Source: Bacteroidales bacterium
Lineage (GTDB): Bacteria; Bacteroidota; Bacteroidia; Bacteroidales; Marinilabiliaceae
Direction: 5' to 3'
DNA: 64,000 nt
NCBI GenBank assembly: GCA_017539645.1
Contig: JAFYCM010000067.1
Location: 1 to 64,000, forward strand
In this document: positions 1 through 8,696 of the stretch, piece after piece
Numbering within the stretch: the stretch's first letter is position 1
Layout: each line of letters starts with the position of its first letter
Notes under the pieces: generated by a model
Told to the model about the DNA's origin: nothing
Database searches by the model: none
The model's input: only the letters and a program-made list of their open reading frames with translations
Position numbers and translations under genes: made by a program

Positions 1-223
1 AAAAAATATCTACGAATAAAGATGTGTGTGTAAAGTGTAGAGCGTAGTGTCGTTACAATTTCTGTCTACTTTAAGCTTTACGCTATAAACTCTACGCTAA
101 AGGTAAAATGGCGACTCTCTTTTACTTTTTCATTTGTAGTTATTAATTCAAAACACTATTAGCTAACTTCGTAGAAGTTTCTGTGCTGAGTAAAAAAAGA
201 GATATAAATATTCAAATAAAACG
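1..223. other. Intergenic leader before the A2M gene
   Basis: No gene is visible in these 223 bases. The stretch is AT-rich and holds several near-copies of a GTAGAG/CTCTAC and AGCGTAG/CTACGCT motif (around 36-55 and 90-102) that could fold back on each other. It presumably carries the promoter and leader of the downstream lipoprotein gene, but no clear TAnnTTTG element was found. Confidence 0.4.
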
Positions 224-3200
224 ATGAAAGCTTTTGTAAAAACGTTGCTGCTATTGCTTGTAACTATAAGTATGGCAGGGTGTTCGGGCGATAATTCAAG
301 TTCGCCAAATCTTATTCCTAATCATAATAGTTATGTATCGTCGTTCACGGGAGGCACCATAAATCGCGTGGGGAGCAACATAATTTTGGAGCTCTCGGCC
401 GACATTCCCGACACGTTGAGATCTACTATTCCTGTATCGGACGTGATGAAGATAAAGCCGTCTACGCCGGGTCGCTTCGTTTACGCCAACGAGCGTACGC
501 TGCAGTTTATCCCCGACGGTGCGCTGCCTTTTCAAACGCAATACACCATGACCGTCGACCTCTCGAAATGGTTCAACGACGTCAACGATGATGAGCGCGA
601 ATTCACCTTCTACTTCAATACCACAGCGCTCGAATTTCGTGCTGCGTTTGCCAATATGGATGTGACGGCGAATAATAATTACGTATATACATTCCAACTG
701 ACGGCTTCGGATTTCGTTGAAGATAAGCAAGTTGAGAGCTTGATAAATTTCAGCGATAAGCCATTGAAAGTTGAGTGGAATCACACGCCTAACAGCTTGA
801 CGCACATTGCAAAATGCGAAGTGAAAGCCACCAAAGAGCAGCGCTATTTGTCTGTAGAAGCGCTGAGCGACAAGGAGAGTGGCCTCGCAGGATCGACACT
901 TTTGACGGTAGATGTGTTGCCGCAAAACGAGTTCCGCGTGCAAGATGTACGCATGATGAGCGACGACACGAAATATGTAGAGATAATTTTCAATAAGAAT
1001 ATCGACCCCAAGCAAAATTTGATGGGCTTGGCTTACATAAAAGACAACGAGTCGCGTGTTGTTGATGTGAAAGGCAACAAACTACGCCTCTATCCCGACT
1101 ACGGCAAACAGAAAATTGCCATTATACTTTCAACCGACATACGCTGCACAACAGGCGAAACGCTCATCATTGATGAGGCAACAAAAGAAAAGTTGCGCGA
1201 GTTCCACGTTGATGTTGAAAAACCAGGTGTGGAGTTTGCCACTTCGGGCGTCATTGTGCCCAATGGTAGCACCATTCAAATACCGTTCAAAGCCATTTAT
1301 ATGCGCGGTGTGCAGGTGCGCGTTTTTCATATCTACCAGAAAAATATTTGTCAAGCTTTGCAGCGTGGCGATATAAATGCTATCGATGGAGAGAATTTTA
1401 TGTATGTAGCTCGTCCTGTGGCTGTTAAGACACTTTTCCTCGACGATGCTGGTGATCCAAACCGTATCAAACATTGGGGACATTACTCTATCGACCTTAG
1501 CGATATTATGCAGACCGAACCAGGCGCTATCTATCGTGTGGAGCTCAATCCGCGCGCAGAACTCACCGCTTGGGACGAAACCGAATTTCAGAAAGAGACC
1601 AAAGAGCAAGCCTACGCGCGCGACAAAGCCGACTTTGCCGACCTGAAACGGCAATTCGACAACGGCACGTGGAGCTACTATAGTAATTATGATGAGAGCA
1701 ACGACTATTGGTGGAGCGACGACGATCCTTCGCGTGCAAACTACTATCGCACGAAGATGAAACGTCGAAACGTGCTTGCTACCAACATCGGACTGTCGGC
1801 TCTTGCCAATGGCGCCAACGAAATGAGCATCGTAGCTATAAATCTGCAAACCGCACAACCGATGAGTGGCGTCGATATTGAGCTGTTTGGCAAACAAAAT
1901 CAGTCGATTGGCAAAGTATCTACCGACGGCAACGGCATAGCTACGTTCAGTTTGCTAAACAGTTCTACACCAATTTATGCCATTGCTCGTAACGACGAAG
2001 ATTTCAGCTACTTACGCGTAGCGCCAGGTGAAAGCCTCTCAACGAGTACGTTCGATGTCAGTGGTTTGGCTGTACATAAAGGTATCAAAGGCTATATATA
2101 TGGCGAGCGCGGCGTATGGCGTCCGGGCGATACGTTGCACATCTCGTTCATGCTCTACGACCCCGACAAAACTCTGCCCGAAAACTATCCGGTGAGCCTT
2201 CGCCTCGACAACCCTCTCGGACAGACGCAGACGCGCGTCGTAAATAGTAATGGTGTTAGCGGTTTGTATACATATAATATACCTACCGATGCAAATGCTC
2301 CAACCGGCAGCTGGACGGCTTACGTTAATGTGGGCGACGTTGGCTTCAGCAAGAGCATACGTATAGAGACCATCAAGCCTAACCGATTGAAAATTGATCT
2401 CACTTCTACAAGCGATGAACTGAAATACAACTCGCCGCTCAACCTGCACACCGAATGGCTCACTGGAATGACGGCTCATAACCTCAATTATAGCATCGAT
2501 GCCTCATTCAGCAAGACCAAGACGACGTGGAGCAACTACAAAAATTTCACCTTCGACGACCCTGCTTGTGATTGGACGAGCGACGAAACGCGCATTGCCG
2601 AAAGCACCACCGACGCCGATGGCAACGCTTCGATTCGCATTGCACAAGCTATCAACGGAGCACCAGGCAAGGTGATGTGCAACCTCTCAACGCGCGTCTA
2701 CGAGCCTTCGGGTGAGTACAGTATTGATGCTCAGCGCATGCTCTATTCGCCTTATAATCAGTATGTTGGCATAAAAGAGCCTGCCGACGATGAATCTTTA
2801 GATTTCTATACGCTCGATGAACAACACACATTCGACCTTGTAAGCGTAGATACGAACGGTAAACCTGTGGCCAACAGTGAGTTGGAGGTTTCTGTATATA
2901 AGATGGAATGGAGTTGGTGGTGGGATTCGAGCAACGGCTCTCTTGCTTCGTACGTTAGTGACCGCTCGCACAGACCAGTGAAGAAGGTCACCGTAACTAC
3001 GAATGCCAACGGCAAAGCTACGTTCCCTGTAAATCTCAGCGAATGGGGACGTTACCTGATTCGCGCTACCAACAAGCAAAGCGGTCATAGCACAGGCGTA
3101 GTTTGCTGGTTCGATACCGATTACTATTCGCATCGCGCTGGCGAAGAAGGTCAGTCGGCTGCTACGGTACTCGATATAACTACCGATAAAGAGGCTTACA

Positions 3201-5653
3201 ACGTTGGCGAAACGATGCAAGTGACCATACCATCGTCGGAGTCAAGTTGCGCAATAGTTAGCGTTTGTCGTGGCGCGCACATCATATCTACGCAGCTCGT
3301 CAATTGTGGCATGGGCAAGACAACCATAAGTATACCTACGACCGACAAGATGTTGCCGAATGTGTATATATACATATCGCTCATTCAGCCTTATAATCAG
3401 ACGAATAACGATCGCCCGATACGACTCTATGGCATAAAATCGGTGTCCGTAAATTCGGAGCGTAGCAAACTCGTACCCACCATAAATATGAGCGACGAGA
3501 TTCGCCCCGAGAGCAAGTGTAAGATTACAGTTACCGAGAAAGACGGTCGCGCAATGGCTTACACGCTCGCTATTGTGGACGATGGTTTGCTTGATTTGAC
3601 GCGCTTCAAGACGCCAAACGCTTGGGATTTGTTCAACGGTCGCGAGGCTTTGGGCGTACGTATGTGGGATCTTTATAATAACGTAAGTGGTGCGTTCGGC
3701 GGTCGCATAGAACAGGTGTTCAGCATCGGTGGCGACGAGTCGCTCAATGCCAACAGCAAGACGATGCAGAAGCGTTTCGTACCTATGGTATACTTCGCAG
3801 GTCCGTTCACGTTGAAGTCGAATGGCAAAAACACGCATAATATAGATATACCTAATTATGTAGGTAGTGTGCGTGTGATGGTTGTGGCTGCCGATGGCGC
3901 GGCATACGGCAATGCCGAGAAGACTGTGAAAGTTACTAAGCCAGTTATGGTGCTGCCTACTATGCCGCGTCTCTTGGGCGTCGACGACGAAACGACCGTT
4001 ACGGCTACCATTTTCGCCAATACGCAGAAGTCGGGTACAGTAGAGACCTCAATCTCCGTCGATGGCGATGCACAGATTATTGGTAGTAAGTCGAAGAGCC
4101 TGACGTTCAACAAGTCGGGCGACCAGAGTGTGACATTCCGACTCAAAGCTGGCAAGACTGAAGGCAGCGTCAAGGTGCGCCTCACTGCCAAAGGCCTCGA
4201 CGACAAATCTACTGCGACTGTGAATCTGCCAATTCGCGCTGTGAGTCAAAACATAATTACCACAACCGAAAAGTCCGTTGCAGCCGACTCGAAAACCAAG
4301 TTTGATGCTGCGAAGGGTACAGTGGAATTTGAAGTTTCCGGCGTGAAGCCGCTCAACCTCTCGAATCGCTTGAAATTCTTGCTCGGTATACCATACGGTT
4401 GTTCGGAGCAAATCACCTCGAAGGCTTTCCCACAGTTGCTCCTCGATAAGTTCACCAAACTCAACGAGGTGCAGCGTCGTGGCGTAGAAGAGACGGTGAA
4501 GACGGTTATAAGCAAACTGCCAAGCTACCAAACTGCCGACGGTGGCATCTCTGTTTGGCCAAACGGCTCAACGCCATCTGTTTACAACTCAGCATACGTA
4601 AGCCTATTCCTCACCGAAGCACAGAATTGCGGCTACTACGTGCCCGAAGGCATCAGCAGTCGTTTGTCGGCATATCTAAAACGTACTGTAAAGAACTGGA
4701 AATCGGGCAGTTCGCGATATGAGACAGAAGCCTACGCCATGGCTCTATACGCCTTGTCGGCAGCCCGCAACGCCGATTTGTCGACCATGAACCGCATGCG
4801 TGAATCGCGCGACAGAATTTCGCCTTATGCTCTCGCTCGTCTCTCTGCGGCATACGCGTTGGCTGGTCATCGTAACTATGCTAAAGAGATGTGGTCGAAC
4901 ATCAGCGATGCAGTTGTTCATCCTGAAGTACTTATAGCTATGGTGACTACCGGCGATGCTCAAACCGACGTTATGGCTGAGAAGATTCGCACTCGCCTTG
5001 CAGACAACAACATCTGGTGGCGCGGCGATTATCTATCGCTTTCTATAAATGCCATGTCAAAATATTATCAAAAATTTGGCTCGGCTAAAGAGCTAAAATT
5101 CAGCGTAAATGGAGACAAAGTAAGTAGCGAAAAACTTATGTGGCGCAATAGTTACACGGCCAACGGCAAGTCGTTTGAGATTGCAAACAAAGGAGAATCG
5201 AACCTGCACGTAACTTGTGTAAATACTTACAAAGCTGTGCAAGACTCAGTACGTAAAATAGACAGCGGTCTCGATATTTCGGTGAAATATTATAGTTCAA
5301 CGACGGGCAACGAGGTTAATATCAACAACCTAACAGAGAATACGTTACGCGCCGTAGTGACCGTTCGCAACACCACATATAGCGAAGTTGAGTCTATTGC
5401 ATTGACGCACATTTTGCCAGCCGGTTGGGAAGTGCTGAAAGCCTCAGGTTCCGACGCTGTCTCTTATCAAGATGTTCGCGATGATCGCATCTATACATAT
5501 GTTGATAAACTTGGTGCGGCAAGCTCATTCACCGCTACCATCGACATTAGCGTTACCTACGAAGGTTCGTACTACGTACCAGCTATCACTGCTGAGGCGA
5601 TGTACGACAACAAGATCTTCGGCTGTACCTCAAGTTCATTCGTGAAGTTTTGA
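224..5653 (+). CDS. Alpha-2-macroglobulin family lipoprotein with intact thioester motif
   Basis: Bacterial alpha-2-macroglobulins are thought to trap invading proteases in the periplasm or at the cell surface. The 1809-residue product begins with a lipoprotein signal peptide (lipobox SMAGC, Cys20). An MG2-type domain lies near residues 614-705 (GYIYGERGVWRPGDTLHISF), the bait and A2M regions near 1080-1290, and the thioester signature CSEQ at 1393-1396 heads the alpha-helical thioester domain. The Cys-Gln pair is present, so the covalent trap should be functional, unlike thioester-less paralogues. In enterobacteria such genes sit beside pbpC; here no penicillin-binding protein is adjacent and the gene is followed by its own terminator, so it looks monocistronic. 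Start ATG 224 gives the complete signal peptide. Family call firm; the ligand or protease target is unknown. Confidence 0.93.
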   Translation: MKAFVKTLLLLLVTISMAGCSGDNSSSPNLIPNHNSYVSSFTGGTINRVGSNIILELSADIPDTLRSTIPVSDVMKIKPSTPGRFVYANERTLQFIPDGALPFQTQYTMTVDLSKWFNDVNDDEREFTFYFNTTALEFRAAFANMDVTANNNYVYTFQLTASDFVEDKQVESLINFSDKPLKVEWNHTPNSLTHIAKCEVKATKEQRYLSVEALSDKESGLAGSTLLTVDVLPQNEFRVQDVRMMSDDTKYVEIIFNKNIDPKQNLMGLAYIKDNESRVVDVKGNKLRLYPDYGKQKIAIILSTDIRCTTGETLIIDEATKEKLREFHVDVEKPGVEFATSGVIVPNGSTIQIPFKAIYMRGVQVRVFHIYQKNICQALQRGDINAIDGENFMYVARPVAVKTLFLDDAGDPNRIKHWGHYSIDLSDIMQTEPGAIYRVELNPRAELTAWDETEFQKETKEQAYARDKADFADLKRQFDNGTWSYYSNYDESNDYWWSDDDPSRANYYRTKMKRRNVLATNIGLSALANGANEMSIVAINLQTAQPMSGVDIELFGKQNQSIGKVSTDGNGIATFSLLNSSTPIYAIARNDEDFSYLRVAPGESLSTSTFDVSGLAVHKGIKGYIYGERGVWRPGDTLHISFMLYDPDKTLPENYPVSLRLDNPLGQTQTRVVNSNGVSGLYTYNIPTDANAPTGSWTAYVNVGDVGFSKSIRIETIKPNRLKIDLTSTSDELKYNSPLNLHTEWLTGMTAHNLNYSIDASFSKTKTTWSNYKNFTFDDPACDWTSDETRIAESTTDADGNASIRIAQAINGAPGKVMCNLSTRVYEPSGEYSIDAQRMLYSPYNQYVGIKEPADDESLDFYTLDEQHTFDLVSVDTNGKPVANSELEVSVYKMEWSWWWDSSNGSLASYVSDRSHRPVKKVTVTTNANGKATFPVNLSEWGRYLIRATNKQSGHSTGVVCWFDTDYYSHRAGEEGQSAATVLDITTDKEAYNVGETMQVTIPSSESSCAIVSVCRGAHIISTQLVNCGMGKTTISIPTTDKMLPNVYIYISLIQPYNQTNNDRPIRLYGIKSVSVNSERSKLVPTINMSDEIRPESKCKITVTEKDGRAMAYTLAIVDDGLLDLTRFKTPNAWDLFNGREALGVRMWDLYNNVSGAFGGRIEQVFSIGGDESLNANSKTMQKRFVPMVYFAGPFTLKSNGKNTHNIDIPNYVGSVRVMVVAADGAAYGNAEKTVKVTKPVMVLPTMPRLLGVDDETTVTATIFANTQKSGTVETSISVDGDAQIIGSKSKSLTFNKSGDQSVTFRLKAGKTEGSVKVRLTAKGLDDKSTATVNLPIRAVSQNIITTTEKSVAADSKTKFDAAKGTVEFEVSGVKPLNLSNRLKFLLGIPYGCSEQITSKAFPQLLLDKFTKLNEVQRRGVEETVKTVISKLPSYQTADGGISVWPNGSTPSVYNSAYVSLFLTEAQNCGYYVPEGISSRLSAYLKRTVKNWKSGSSRYETEAYAMALYALSAARNADLSTMNRMRESRDRISPYALARLSAAYALAGHRNYAKEMWSNISDAVVHPEVLIAMVTTGDAQTDVMAEKIRTRLADNNIWWRGDYLSLSINAMSKYYQKFGSAKELKFSVNGDKVSSEKLMWRNSYTANGKSFEIANKGESNLHVTCVNTYKAVQDSVRKIDSGLDISVKYYSSTTGNEVNINNLTENTLRAVVTVRNTTYSEVESIALTHILPAGWEVLKASGSDAVSYQDVRDDRIYTYVDKLGAASSFTATIDISVTYEGSYYVPAITAEAMYDNKIFGCTSSSFVKF

Positions 5654-5672
5654 ATAAATAAATAGAATATGT

Positions 5673-5703
5673 AAGGCTGTCATTTCGGTGGCAGCCTTTT
5701 TTT
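5673..5703 (+). terminator. Rho-independent terminator of the A2M gene
   Basis: Stem AAGGCTG / CAGCCTT closes a short loop and runs into seven T residues, 20 bases after the A2M stop codon. Confidence 0.85.
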
Positions 5704-5801
5704 ATGCATTTCAATAAAATATGACGAAGTGGCGCAGTTTGATAAGATTCAAAGGTTTACAAAGACAATTTTCAAATAGTCCGTTTTTTGTTCTGTTAAC
5801 G

Positions 5802-5833
5802 ATTGTTTTTGACAGCAAAAGAAAATACATTTG
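5802..5833 (+). promoter_or_regulatory. Bacteroidota-type promoter for the TPR gene and ribH
   Basis: A -7 element TACATTTG (5826-5833) matches TAnnTTTG exactly. A TTG-containing -33 element (ATTG, 5802-5805) lies 20 bases upstream. The start codon follows 25 bases after the -7 element. Confidence 0.7.
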
Positions 5834-5858
5834 CGCCCAAATTTAACTATCCCGAAAA

Positions 5859-6536
5859 ATGTCACAGAACAAAGTAGATCAGGAAACTGACAAAAGTCTT
5901 GAGAACGTAGAGTCGGCACTCACTGGCGCTGAGCAGTTCTTCGAGAAGAATGTAAAAACAGTAACTATTGGTGCCATTGCAATTTTGGCAGTTATCGTAA
6001 TAATAGCAGTAGTAAACAGTTTCTATTTGAAGCCTCTCAAAGCAGAAGCTCAAAAAGAGATTTTCAACGCACAATATTACTTTGAGGCAGATAGCTTCCG
6101 CTTGGCTCTCGAAGGCGATGGCGTGAACGCTGGCTTTGCTCAGATAGCCGACGACTATAGCTCTACTCCTGCTGGCAAACTCGCTAATTACTATGCTGGC
6201 GTTTGCAACTTGCGTCTCGGTAACTTCGAAGAGGCTATTCGCTACCTCAAATCGTTCTCGTGCGACGACGCTACCCTCAATACCTTTGCTGAAGGTCTCG
6301 TTGGCGATGCTGAATGCGAACTTGGCAACAACAAAGCAGCCGTAGCAGCTTACAAGAAAGCCGCAAGCAACAAAAATGAAGTTGCTTCGCCTATCTTCCT
6401 TTTCAAACTCGGCAAACTCTACCTCCGCGATGGTCAGAAAGATGAGGCTGTTGCTGCTTTCCAGCAGATAAAAGATGAATATCCGACAAATCAAATCAAC
6501 AGAGATGTCGAGAAATACATCAATGCTGCTAAATAA
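5859..6536 (+). CDS. Membrane-anchored tetratricopeptide repeat protein
   Basis: The 225-residue protein has a charged N-terminal stretch, one transmembrane helix at about residues 36-56 (IGAIAILAVIVIIAVV), then TPR-like helical pairs (YYAGVCNLRLGNFEEAIRYL, KAAVAAYKKAAS, LFKLGKLYLRDGQKDEAVAA). The arrangement resembles YfgM-type proteins, which hold periplasmic TPRs on an N-terminal anchor and take part in envelope protein quality control. Function here is inferred from architecture only. The promoter lies directly upstream. A weak hairpin with a T-tract separates it from ribH, so ribH may be partly uncoupled from it. Confidence 0.8.
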   Translation: MSQNKVDQETDKSLENVESALTGAEQFFEKNVKTVTIGAIAILAVIVIIAVVNSFYLKPLKAEAQKEIFNAQYYFEADSFRLALEGDGVNAGFAQIADDYSSTPAGKLANYYAGVCNLRLGNFEEAIRYLKSFSCDDATLNTFAEGLVGDAECELGNNKAAVAAYKKAASNKNEVASPIFLFKLGKLYLRDGQKDEAVAAFQQIKDEYPTNQINRDVEKYINAAK

Positions 6537-6562
6537 TTGAGTTAATTTTTGCACAAATATGA

Positions 6563-6595
6563 GGGTTGCCCGAATTTATTGGACAGCCCTTTTTT
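6563..6595 (+). terminator. Terminator or attenuator between the TPR gene and ribH
   Basis: Stem GGGTTG / CAGCCC (one G-U pair) with a 15-base loop is followed by six T residues. It ends 14 bases before the ribH start codon, so it may act as a partial terminator between the two genes. Confidence 0.6.
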
Positions 6596-6608
6596 CATAA
6601 CTATAACT

Positions 6609-7106
6609 ATGGCTAGTGAACTAAAAAATCTTTCGGAATACGATCCGAACAGCATACCATCTACAAAAGGTATGAAATTCGGCATTGTGGTGTCGGAGTG
6701 GAACCATAACATTACTGGCGCTCTGCTCCGTGGTGCTATCGAAGGCCTCACAGAGAATGGCGTCTCTAATGATGATATTGTTGTGAAATATGTACCTGGC
6801 AGTTTCGAACTTATAGCTGGCGGTAAATACATGGCAAAATTCACCGATGTTGATGCTGTTATTTGCCTCGGTTGTGTTATAAAAGGCGACACTCCACATT
6901 TCGACTACGTATGTGCAGGCACAACTCAAGGCATTGCGCAACTTAATATCGAGTTCGATAAACCGTTCATTTTCGGATTATTAACTACCAATAACCTGCA
7001 GCAGGCCGAAGAACGTTGTGGCGGTCGACTTGGCAACAAAGGAACCGAATGTGCAATTACTGCTATAAAAATGGTAGATTTCCTTTGGCAGACACGAAAA
7101 AAATAG
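6609..7106 (+). CDS. ribH: 6,7-dimethyl-8-ribityllumazine synthase
   Basis: Catalyses the penultimate step of riboflavin synthesis: condensation of 5-amino-6-ribitylaminouracil with 3,4-dihydroxybutanone 4-phosphate. The 165-residue length is normal for the family. Conserved segments are visible: [15 protein letters not shown] near the N-terminus (substrate pocket), VPGSFEL, and [14 protein letters not shown] with the catalytic His of the TPHF segment. The reading frame is open 20 codons further upstream, but that part would run through the hairpin and T-tract, so ATG 6609 (MASELKN) is chosen. No other rib genes are nearby. The tRNA-Tyr promoter appears to overlap its 3' end. Confidence 0.95.
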   Translation: MASELKNLSEYDPNSIPSTKGMKFGIVVSEWNHNITGALLRGAIEGLTENGVSNDDIVVKYVPGSFELIAGGKYMAKFTDVDAVICLGCVIKGDTPHFDYVCAGTTQGIAQLNIEFDKPFIFGLLTTNNLQQAEERCGGRLGNKGTECAITAIKMVDFLWQTRKK

Positions 7107-7115
7107 CGACATTTG
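7084..7115 (+). promoter_or_regulatory. Probable tRNA-Tyr promoter overlapping the end of ribH
   Basis: A -33 TTTG (7084-7087) and a -7 GACATTTG (7108-7115; one mismatch to TAnnTTTG) are separated by 20 bases, the same spacing as the tRNA-Met promoter in this window. The -33 element lies inside the last codons of ribH. A small hairpin GAGGT/ACCTC (7129-7143) falls in the predicted tRNA leader. Confidence 0.55.
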
Positions 7116-7158
7116 CACCCGCAAACGAGAGGTGAATAACCTCAATATTTTGTGGCTT

Positions 7159-7241
7159 GGGTGAATACCAGAGTGGCCAAATGGGGCAGACTGTAAATCT
7201 GCTGTCTTTCGACTTCGGTGGTTCGAATCCATCTTCACCCA
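7159..7241 (+). tRNA. tRNA-Tyr (GTA)
   Basis: The acceptor stem GGGTGAA pairs with TTCACCC (7234-7240), followed by discriminator A. The anticodon stem GCAGA/TCTGC encloses the loop CTGTAAA with anticodon GTA at 7193-7195. A long variable arm identifies a class II tRNA, as expected for bacterial tRNA-Tyr. The T-loop is GGTTCGAATCC. The CCA end is not encoded. Confidence 0.96.
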
Positions 7242-7250
7242 CAAGACTTC

Positions 7251-7287
7251 AAAGAGCGAATCTGACTTACGGATTCGCTCTTTTTTT
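7251..7287 (+). terminator. Terminator of tRNA-Tyr
   Basis: A 9-bp stem GAGCGAATC / GATTCGCTC, extended by A-T pairs, is followed by seven T residues. It begins 10 bases after the mature tRNA end. Confidence 0.92.
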
Positions 7288-7405
7288 GTATATAAATGCC
7301 AATCAATCGAATCTGCGCAAATTGGTTGGATTAAGTGTTTCTCTGAGTTTTGTGCTCTGTTGATACTTACTACTTATAACGCCAAAACTTATCGCTTACT
7401 TCTGT

Positions 7406-7413
7406 TATCTTTG
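7406..7413 (+). promoter_or_regulatory. -7 element of the aminotransferase operon
   Basis: TATCTTTG matches the Bacteroidota -7 consensus and lies 29 bases before the start codon. No convincing -33 TTG was found at the usual distance. Confidence 0.5.
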
Positions 7414-7442
7414 CAGCGCAAGTAACCAATAAACACTTACAC

Positions 7443-8696
7443 ATGCCTTCAATATCACAGCGAGGAGTAATAATGCCATCTTCGCCAATTAGAAAATTGG
7501 TGCCATACGCTGAAGCTGCCAAAGCTCGCGGCATTCGCGTATTTCATTTGAATATCGGTCAGCCAGACATACTTACGCCTGACATTGCTCTTGCCGCGGT
7601 AAAGAATGCCAATATCCCCATTGTAGAGTATTCGCATTCGGCTGGCATGCCCGAGTATCGACATAAGCTTTCTAAGTACTACAAATCGGTTGGTATCGAC
7701 CTCTCGCCCGACGAGATGCTCGTTACGTGTGGTGGTTCGGAGGCTGTGCTCTTTGCCTTCATGAGCTGTCTCGATCCGCTCGATGAGGTGATTGTACCTG
7801 AGCCTTTCTATGCTAACTATGAGGCATTTGCAGCTTGCGCCGGTGCTTGTGTTACGCCCGTTACGTCGACCATCGAGAATGGCTTCACACTGCCTTCGAT
7901 TGAGGAGTTTGAGAGCGTAATTACCAATAAGACGAAGGCCATAATGATATGTAACCCAAACAATCCAACGGGTTATTTATATAGCGAGCAGGAAATGCAG
8001 CTGCTCAAGGAAATTATACTTAAGTATGACCTTTTCTTGATATGCGACGAGGTTTACCGCGAGTTCTGCTACGACGGCGCTAAGTTCTACTCGTCTATGT
8101 ATCTCGAAGGCTGCGAACAGCACGTAATTATGATCGACTCGGTGTCGAAGCGTTATTCGGAATGCGGTTTGCGCATCGGTTTGATAGCTACGAAGAATAA
8201 AGATGTGCTCGCTTCGGCAATGAAGATGGCGCAGTCGCGACTCTGTCCGCCAACTTTTGGACAGATTGCTGCAATGGCCTCGCTTGACGTGCCTGAGGAG
8301 TATTTCAAGGCTGTAAATCAGGAGTATTGCAAGCGTCGAAACTTCATGCTCGACGAACTCAATAAGATTCCGGGCGTATATTCGCCAATGCCACAAGGCG
8401 CGTTCTACACCGTTGCGCGTCTGCCGATTGACGATTCGGACAAGTTCTGCCAGTGGTTGCTGTCGGATTTTAGTTACAACAACCAAACTGTCATGTGTGC
8501 GCCGGCGTCGGGTTTCTATAGCAATCGCACGCTCGGACGCAACGAGGTTCGTCTCGCATACGTACTCAACTGCGACGACCTTGCCATAGCCATCGACCTC
8601 TTGGCGCGTGCACTGAAATGCTATCCTGGACGAACGCCAGAGAGTGGCTCGCCGCTACTCGAACATGAGCGTAGAATGTTGCAAGAAGGCTGCTGA
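7443..8696 (+). CDS. PLP-dependent class I/II aminotransferase
   Basis: A 417-residue fold-type I aminotransferase of the aspartate/aromatic aminotransferase group. Visible are the N-terminal substrate segment (LNIGQPDI), the NPNNPTG motif, the Asp of the cofactor-nitrogen pocket (ICDEVYREF), the Schiff-base lysine at about residue 236 (SVSKRYSECGLRIG), and a C-terminal Arg in NEVRLAYVLN that fits the alpha-carboxylate binder. Such enzymes move amino groups between 2-oxoglutarate or glutamate and aspartate, aromatic or branched amino acids; the exact substrate cannot be told. It opens a four-gene operon and its stop codon overlaps the next start by one base (TGATG). Confidence 0.9.
   Translation: MPSISQRGVIMPSSPIRKLVPYAEAAKARGIRVFHLNIGQPDILTPDIALAAVKNANIPIVEYSHSAGMPEYRHKLSKYYKSVGIDLSPDEMLVTCGGSEAVLFAFMSCLDPLDEVIVPEPFYANYEAFAACAGACVTPVTSTIENGFTLPSIEEFESVITNKTKAIMICNPNNPTGYLYSEQEMQLLKEIILKYDLFLICDEVYREFCYDGAKFYSSMYLEGCEQHVIMIDSVSKRYSECGLRIGLIATKNKDVLASAMKMAQSRLCPPTFGQIAAMASLDVPEEYFKAVNQEYCKRRNFMLDELNKIPGVYSPMPQGAFYTVARLPIDDSDKFCQWLLSDFSYNNQTVMCAPASGFYSNRTLGRNEVRLAYVLNCDDLAIAIDLLARALKCYPGRTPESGSPLLEHERRMLQEGC

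Noticed and set aside
5862..6554. A 230-codon minus-strand frame covering almost the whole TPR gene
   Set aside because: It mirrors the TPR gene, which has a promoter and a transmembrane-TPR architecture; the antisense product has no sensible features.
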